A DNA stretch of 64,000 bases from Comamonas koreensis (GTDB lineage Bacteria > Pseudomonadota > Gammaproteobacteria > Burkholderiales > Burkholderiaceae_C), in NCBI RefSeq assembly GCF_021026195.1, contig NZ_JAJNCT010000025.1:124001-188000 (forward strand), written 5' to 3'. The notes under the pieces are model-generated. The model saw only the letters and a list, made by a program, of their open reading frames with translations. It was not told the DNA's origin and did not search any database. Of the stretch, positions 59,150-64,000 are shown piece after piece. Numbering within the stretch: position 1 is the first letter of the stretch; each line of letters opens with the position of its first letter. The translations under genes were made by a program, and so were the position numbers.

Positions 59150-61257
59150 ATCGCCTGCGGGTCCACATCAACCAGCCAGCGCACCAGGCCCTTGTGCTCC
59201 GGATGGGCGCGCAGCCAGTGCAGGCAGGGCTGCCAGGTGCGGAGAAACTGCTGCAAGGCCTTGCGTGACGGGCTTTCGATCAGCATCTGGGCACGCTCCA
59301 CATTAGCAACGCGCTGCATGGACAACGGAATGGGCGGGTAGACAAAGACCTCGCTGCCGTCCAGCAGTTGCTGGCTGTGGGCCAGCTCGGACGCGGCGCG
59401 CAAAAAGGCCTGGGCCTCCTGTTGCGAGCGGGCATCGGCGCGGATGATGGCCTGGTGGGCAAAGGGCGGCATGGCGGCATCGCGCCGCTCCTTGAGCTGC
59501 TGGGCGGCAAAGCCGCTGTAGTCCCACTGGCGCAGGGCCTGGTAGACGGCATGCTCGGGCTGCTGGGTCTGCAGCCACATCTCGACCGCGCTGCCCTGCG
59601 CAGCGACATAGGCGGCATCGCGCCCGGCGCGGCCGGCGGCCTGCAGCAGCAGCGAAAAGAGCCGCTCCGGCGCGCGGAAGTCGCTGGACATCAGCGCATC
59701 ATCGGGCTGCACGGCGGCGACCAGAGTCACACGCCGAAAATCATGGCCTTTGGCAACCATTTGGGTGCCGACCAGCACATCGACATCGCCGGCATGCACA
59801 TCGGCCATCTTTTCTGCCAGCGCGCCCTTGGCCTTGGTGGTGTCGGCATCGATGCGGGCGATGCGGGCCGGCTGGCCATCGGGGCGCTGCACATTGCGCA
59901 GCAAGCGCTCCAGCGCTTCTTCCAACTGCTCGGTGCCCTTGCCCAGCGGCAGGATGTCCGGATTGCCGCAGCTGGGGCAGGCCAGCGGCACACGCTGGCT
60001 GTAGCCGCAGTGGTGGCAGCGCAGTGTGCGGTCTGTCTTGTGGAAGACCTGGTGCGCGCTGCAGTGCGGGCAGTCGCTTTTCCAGCCGCAGTCGCCGCAG
60101 AACAGCACCGGTGCAAAGCCGCGCCGGTTGAGCAGCACCAGCGCCTGCTCGCCCCTCTCCACGCGCTGCGTAATGGCCTGCAGCAGCGCGGGCGAGAACA
60201 GGGTCTGGCGGGGCTGCTGGCGCATATCGACCAGGCGCAGCCGGGGCATCTGGCCCGCGCCAATGCGGCTGGGCATGGCCAGCCGCAAGTAGCGGCCGCC
60301 TGCATCCTGGCTGGTGGCCGGGCGGCTGGCCCACCAGCTCTCCAGCGACGGTGTGGCTGAGCCCAGAATCACCTGGGCCTGCAGATCATGGCCGCGCCAG
60401 ATGGCCAGATCGCGCGCCGAGTAGCGCGCCCCTTCCTGCTGCTTGTAGCTGGCGTCATGCTCTTCATCGACGATCAGCAGCCGCAACTGCGGCATGGACG
60501 CAAACACCGACATGCGTGTACCCAGCACAATGCGGGCCTGGCCGGTGTGGGCTGCCAGCCAGCTCTTGAGGCGCTGAGGCGCCGTCATGCCGCTGTGCAT
60601 GCTGACGACCGCCCCTTCGCCCAGGCGGGCCGAAAAGCGCGCCTGGAAGCGGGCCTCCAGCTGGGGCGTGAGGTTGATCTCCGGCACCATCACCAGTACC
60701 TGGGCCTCGGGATCGCGCTGGAACAAGGCCTCGGCCTGGTGCAGATAGACCTCGGTCTTGCCACTGCCGGTGCTGCCAAAAAGCAGAAAGGGTCCGGCAT
60801 TTTGGTCTATCTGCGCGCAAACCTCCATTTGCTCCTGGCTCAGGGCCAGCGCCTGGTCGGCGGCGATATCGCTGTCGATCGCCGTCTTCTTGCGCTTCAG
60901 GCGCCGTGCCAACTGCTCCACCGTCAGGTCGCGCAAGGCGGGTGGCAGTGCAGTGATCGCCATCTCGCCCAGGCTGCGCTGGTAGTAACGGGCCGCAAAA
61001 TGCACCAATCGCAGCCAACTTTCAGGCAACGGCGCAATTGCCTCCAGCACCGCAGTGATGGGTTTGATTTTGGCGGGGTCGCCATTGAATGCCGTATCCA
61101 GGCCCCAAACCACGCCCAGCACCTCCCGTTTGCCCAGGGGCACGCGCACCAGACTGCCGGCCGGCAGCATATGGGTGGCTTGGTAGGTGAGCAGTTCACT
61201 GGCCGCGCTGATAGCGCTGTAGGCAGGGGTGTGAACGGCGATGGACAGGAAAATCAA
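59146..61257 (-). CDS. priA: Primosomal replication restart helicase PriA
   Basis: A 703-residue helicase. Walker A is GSTGSGKTEVYLHQ, with the DEEH box VDEEHDASYKQ, and the zinc domain CGDCGWKSDCPHCSAHQ ... RCHHCGYSQRV ... CPSCGNPD with eight cysteines. It binds stalled forks and loads the replisome. The start is not certain: TTG 61257 gives LIFLSIAVHTPAYS, matching the usual N-terminus, and the ATG at 61431 would add 58 residues with no family similarity. It ends 4 bases past the stop of the AEC gene on the other strand. Confidence 0.92.
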   Translation of the reverse strand: MIFLSIAVHTPAYSAISAASELLTYQATHMLPAGSLVRVPLGKREVLGVVWGLDTAFNGDPAKIKPITAVLEAIAPLPESWLRLVHFAARYYQRSLGEMAITALPPALRDLTVEQLARRLKRKKTAIDSDIAADQALALSQEQMEVCAQIDQNAGPFLLFGSTGSGKTEVYLHQAEALFQRDPEAQVLVMVPEINLTPQLEARFQARFSARLGEGAVVSMHSGMTAPQRLKSWLAAHTGQARIVLGTRMSVFASMPQLRLLIVDEEHDASYKQQEGARYSARDLAIWRGHDLQAQVILGSATPSLESWWASRPATSQDAGGRYLRLAMPSRIGAGQMPRLRLVDMRQQPRQTLFSPALLQAITQRVERGEQALVLLNRRGFAPVLFCGDCGWKSDCPHCSAHQVFHKTDRTLRCHHCGYSQRVPLACPSCGNPDILPLGKGTEQLEEALERLLRNVQRPDGQPARIARIDADTTKAKGALAEKMADVHAGDVDVLVGTQMVAKGHDFRRVTLVAAVQPDDALMSSDFRAPERLFSLLLQAAGRAGRDAAYVAAQGSAVEMWLQTQQPEHAVYQALRQWDYSGFAAQQLKERRDAAMPPFAHQAIIRADARSQQEAQAFLRAASELAHSQQLLDGSEVFVYPPIPLSMQRVANVERAQMLIESPSRKALQQFLRTWQPCLHWLRAHPEHKGLVRWLVDVDPQAI

Positions 61258-62035
61258 GGGGAGGGCGGACTGAAACGCGGGAGCTCCGAGTGTAGCGACT
61301 GCTGCGCATCCGCATCCGCGAAGCCTGGATGGGGAGGCCGAGCCGCGCAGTATGGTGTTTATCCGGATTGCGAGGCGGAAGGCTGCAATCTTGTGGCAAA
61401 CGAAACAACTTATACACAAGGCAAATCTCAAGAAAAATCAATACGAGACTTACATTTCTGTGGATAACTTTGTTGAAATATCGATGCGCTGACCTGCATC
61501 AGAATTACCACATATTGTCAGTTGGCTAAGAGGCTTGGCTGACAAAATTTTTTTATTTATATCTTTCATGGAGTTATGTTTTACGCCCTACCTATATTTC
61601 CGATAGCCTCAAGATATTGTGCTATGGAGCCTGCTTTCCACAATGTGTGCATAAGTGCTTGCTCCGGTCCGATGCGCGATCCGAAGCGGAGGGGTAGTCG
61701 AACGGCGCTTATCCACATTTTCTCTTCAATTGGCTGAGTTATCCACTGCAATTCTTTGATGTGATTGGAGATTTTTCCTTTTCTTATGTCCTTATGCGCT
61801 GTCCATTGGCGGCTTCGCGTCCGGGCAGCGGACGAGGGCCTTGGCTTCCGATATGATTTAGCGCCAACCACGCCTGTGCTGCGGTTTTGGCGTTGCATCG
61901 CGTGGATCAAATTTTGCTGCAGCCTTTGGCGCCATGCCGGATGCTGCTGCGCTGGTTTGCGGCTTTTGGCGTGGCCCGTTGGCATATGCCAGCAAGGGTC
62001 ATGCTTCGCGTCTCTCTGTCTTTTCTACTTCACCC
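61258..62035. other. priA-plsC intergenic region with DnaA-box cluster and AT-rich tract
   Basis: No convincing gene in 778 bases. DnaA boxes matching TTATNCACA: TTATACACA at 61410-61418 (plus), TGTGGATAA at 61459-61467 (minus), TGTGCATAA at 61646-61654 (minus), TTATCCACA at 61709-61717 (plus), and the one-mismatch TTATCCACT at 61739-61747 (plus). An A/T-only run of ATTTTTTTATTTATAT begins at 61547, between boxes 2 and 3. This is the arrangement of a bacterial origin, though it could also be a DnaA titration or regulatory site. A 134-codon minus-strand frame here has no protein-like features. Confidence 0.6.
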
Positions 62036-62863
62036 ATGTCACTGCTCCGATCGATACTGCACACGCTCTTCATGGGCCTGACGGTCATTCCCTATACCTT
62101 GACCATCTTGCTGCTGCGGGTCTGTGGTGCCAGCAGCCGCGCCCGGTATGTGGTGGCGCGCCGCTGGCTCAAGCTGTCGGCAGACAGCGCTGGCTGGTTC
62201 TGCGGCATCAAGGTCCGCACGCAGGGTATGGAGAATCTGCCCGTCGCCGGCCAGCCCGGCGGTGACAAGGGCGTGGTGCTGCTGTGCAAGCACCAGTCGA
62301 CCTTTGAGACTTTTCTGATGCCGGCCATCATGCCGACGCCGCTGGCCTATGTATTCAAGAAGGAGCTGCTGAAGATCCCATTCTTTGGCTGGTCCATCGG
62401 CAGCCTGGACATGATCCATATCGACCGCAAGGATGGCAGCCGCGCCTTTCACAAGGTGGTCGAGCAGGGCAAGCGCCTGCTGGGCCAGGGCATCTGGGTG
62501 ATCATGTTCCCCGAAGGCACGCGCATCGCACGTGGCGAAAGCGGCGAATACAAGACCGGCGCGACGCGCTTGGCGATCATGGCAGGCGCCCAGGTGGTGC
62601 CGATTGCGGTGACCTCTGCCAAATGCTGGCCGCGCAAGGCCTTTGTGAAGAGGCCCGGCATTGTTGATGTCTCCGTCGGCAAGCCGATCGACAGCAAAGG
62701 CCGCAAGCATGACGAACTGATGGCCGAGGTGGAGTACTGGATCGAGTCCGAGATGCGCCGCCTCGACCCCGAAGCCTATGCGGGCAAGCCTGCGCTGCAG
62801 GCGCCTGCAGCGGCAGTGGCCGCAGCATCTGCAGCTGCCGAGCCGGGCGCCGCCGCCCATTGA
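62036..62863 (+). CDS. plsC: 1-acyl-sn-glycerol-3-phosphate acyltransferase
   Basis: A 275-residue membrane-bound enzyme that makes phosphatidic acid from lysophosphatidic acid. An N-terminal membrane helix precedes the acyltransferase box CKHQSTFETFLMP, which has HX4E in place of the usual HX4D. FPEGTRIARGE and GATRLAIMAGAQVVPIAV follow. The Glu variant occurs in a subset of beta- and gammaproteobacterial PlsC proteins. The last 25 residues are Ala-rich and not conserved. ATG 62036 is chosen over ATG 61934 because the extra residues do not look like the family. Confidence 0.9.
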   Translation: MSLLRSILHTLFMGLTVIPYTLTILLLRVCGASSRARYVVARRWLKLSADSAGWFCGIKVRTQGMENLPVAGQPGGDKGVVLLCKHQSTFETFLMPAIMPTPLAYVFKKELLKIPFFGWSIGSLDMIHIDRKDGSRAFHKVVEQGKRLLGQGIWVIMFPEGTRIARGESGEYKTGATRLAIMAGAQVVPIAVTSAKCWPRKAFVKRPGIVDVSVGKPIDSKGRKHDELMAEVEYWIESEMRRLDPEAYAGKPALQAPAAAVAAASAAAEPGAAAH

Positions 62864-62933
62864 AGGACAAAGACTGCTGTGTTTGCCGCTGAGCGTCCCG
62901 TGTTGATGTACTGCCGCAAAATGGGGTGCAGGC

Positions 62934-63923
62934 ATGGTTGATGTGCGCCGCCTGGTGCAGATGGCGCTCGACCTGTGGGAACGCAGCGAGCCGACGGCTG
63001 CTGCACTACCTCCTGCTTCCGCGGTAGAGGAAATCGTGGACGCCCAGCCTCTGCGGACACCAGCTCCCGCCGTTTTGGCCCCACCGCTTCGCCTGCCGGT
63101 GCCGCCGCCCGCGCCCATGGCCAAGCCGGCGGTCCCCGCAGGCCCTGCCTCCCTGCAGGCACACCCGGCAGCCAACCGCAGCATCCTGTTGCAAGACCAG
63201 CGGGTGGCCTACTTGCTTCAGCGCGCCAAGCGGCGCAGTATCGGTTTTGTGGTCAGCGAAGACGGCTTGGTGGTACGCGCGCCGCGCTGGGTGACGCAGC
63301 CGGGCATCGACGAAGCATTGCAGGAAAAGGCTGGCTGGATTGTGCGCAAGATCGCAGAGATGCAGCAGCGCCGCGCGAGCAGCCTGAGCGCCAGCATCCG
63401 CTGGGAAGATGGCGCCAGTCTGCCTTTCCTGGGGCAGCCGCTGCAGTTGGTGGTAGACAGTGAGCAGCGTGTGGCGCGCTCAGGGGCCGTCTGGCGGGTG
63501 GAGGAGGGTGCGACGGGTTCGCCCTCGCGCCTCTACCTGGCGCTACCGCCCAACGCCGGGCGTACGCAGATCCGTGATCTGGTGCAGGCCTGGTTTATCC
63601 AGAGCGCGCGCCAGCACTTTTTGGCGCGCCTGGCGCATTTTGCGCCGCTGCTGGGCGTGCACTACACCAGCCTGCGCCTGTCGAGTGCCGAGACGCGCTG
63701 GGGCAGTGCCAAGTCGGATGGCTCGATCCGGCTGAACTGGCGGCTGATGCACTATGCACCGGCCGTGATCGACTATGTGGTGGCCCATGAGCTGGCCCAT
63801 TTGCGGGTGATGGACCACAGTCCCCGTTTTTGGGACACCGTGGCTGAGGTGGTGCCGAACCACCGCGCACTGCGCCAGCAATTGAAGGACATGCCGGCCC
63901 CGCCCTGGGACCGGGCAGCGTAG
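62934..63923 (+). CDS. YgjP-like (DUF45/SprT-type) metallopeptidase
   Basis: A 329-residue protein. Residues 1-80 are a Pro/Ala-rich linker not found in the short E. coli YgjP. The rest is the YgjP-like domain: RAKRRSIGFVVSEDGLVVRAP, SAETRWGSAKSDGSIRLNWRLM and the zinc motif HELAHLRVMDHSPRFW (HExxH). The family is related to WLM and SprT proteases. It is 70 bases after plsC with a GGTGCAGGC region before the ATG and is probably co-transcribed. Confidence 0.87.
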   Translation: MVDVRRLVQMALDLWERSEPTAAALPPASAVEEIVDAQPLRTPAPAVLAPPLRLPVPPPAPMAKPAVPAGPASLQAHPAANRSILLQDQRVAYLLQRAKRRSIGFVVSEDGLVVRAPRWVTQPGIDEALQEKAGWIVRKIAEMQQRRASSLSASIRWEDGASLPFLGQPLQLVVDSEQRVARSGAVWRVEEGATGSPSRLYLALPPNAGRTQIRDLVQAWFIQSARQHFLARLAHFAPLLGVHYTSLRLSSAETRWGSAKSDGSIRLNWRLMHYAPAVIDYVVAHELAHLRVMDHSPRFWDTVAEVVPNHRALRQQLKDMPAPPWDRAA

Positions 63924-63960
63924 CGGGACTGGGCCTTCCCGCGCTTTTGAGAGGTATCTA

Positions 63961-64000
63961 TGAGCTTGACCGCAGAACAGCAGACCATTGCGCCCGCCAA
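63961..64000 (+). CDS. Partial gene, 5' end only
   Basis: An ATG preceded by a GAGAGG site opens a frame (MSLTAEQQTIAPA) that runs off the right edge after 13 complete codons. It lies 37 bases after the metallopeptidase gene on the same strand. There is too little to name it. Confidence 0.55.

Noticed and set aside
61258..61431. priA start at ATG 61431
   Set aside because: The 58 extra residues are low-complexity and unlike PriA; the usual N-terminus begins at TTG 61257.
61504..61512. ATTACCACA as a further DnaA box
   Set aside because: It differs from TTATNCACA at too many positions once aligned without a gap.
61581..61985. 134-codon minus-strand frame in the DnaA-box region
   Set aside because: No family features, covers DnaA boxes, and has no ribosome-binding site; more likely noncoding.

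Overview
The window is GC-rich, densely coded DNA from a betaproteobacterium of the order Burkholderiales, most likely a Comamonadaceae member close to Comamonas, Delftia or Acidovorax. This rests on the protein repertoire: a PhaM-type polyhydroxyalkanoate granule protein, a nuclease with choice-of-anchor U and IPTL-CTERM-like tails, DUF2145 and YiaA/B membrane proteins, an MFS-PlsC fusion, and a chromosomal spc/alpha ribosomal operon. It is ordinary chromosome; I saw no insertion sequences, prophage genes or CRISPR arrays.

Layout. 1-5.2 kb: the 3' end of an anchored nuclease, then pyrB (aspartate transcarbamylase with an added N-terminal helix-turn-helix), proC and a phytase-like lipoprotein. 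5.3-10.3 kb: aqpZ and the glycerol catabolic genes glpK, glpR and glpD, with GlpR-type repeats between glpR and glpD. 10.4-19.4 kb: one long ribosomal run from rplN to rplQ including secY and rpoA. It begins at L14 with glpD rather than the S10 operon upstream, and it lacks infA between secY and rpmJ. 19.5-19.9 kb: two near-identical initiator tRNA units. 20-29.3 kb: a VOC protein, phaM, a FIST sensor protein, an XRE regulator, a ceramidase-like membrane protein, an MFS-acyltransferase fusion, a DUF333 lipoprotein, a dienelactone hydrolase and a solitary amino-acid-type binding protein. 29.5-37.8 kb: an orphan pyruvate dehydrogenase E1, a three-gene envelope cluster, a MASE1-GGDEF diguanylate cyclase, tgt and a universal stress protein.

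37.9-51.8 kb is a catabolic island for aerobic CoA-dependent degradation of 2-aminobenzoate (anthranilate). A divergent MarR regulator faces a 2-aminobenzoyl-CoA monooxygenase/reductase, followed by an SDR dehydrogenase, enoyl-CoA hydratase, acyl-CoA dehydrogenase, aryl-CoA ligase, a complete five-gene Liv-type ABC importer, a hotdog thioesterase, a RidA protein and a kynurenine-formamidase-like hydrolase. Import, CoA activation, dearomatisation, beta-oxidation-like steps and side-product repair appear to be transcribed together.

51.8-64 kb: outer-membrane phospholipase A, a small lipoprotein and rep helicase. Then comes a four-gene module of a winged-helix protein, a small Ras-like GTPase and two roadblock/LC7 proteins, organised like the Streptomyces conservons but without their sensor kinase. 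An AEC transporter, priA, a DnaA-box cluster with an AT-rich tract, plsC and a YgjP-like metallopeptidase follow, and the window ends in the first codons of another gene.

The strongest leads for undescribed biology are the roadblock/GTPase module, whose GTPase lacks the usual guanine-specificity motif, the HTH-fused PyrB facing two perfect operator-like palindromes in its own promoter, and the oriC-like DnaA-box cluster between priA and plsC. All calls come from reading sequence and ORFs by eye; no database search or folding program was run.
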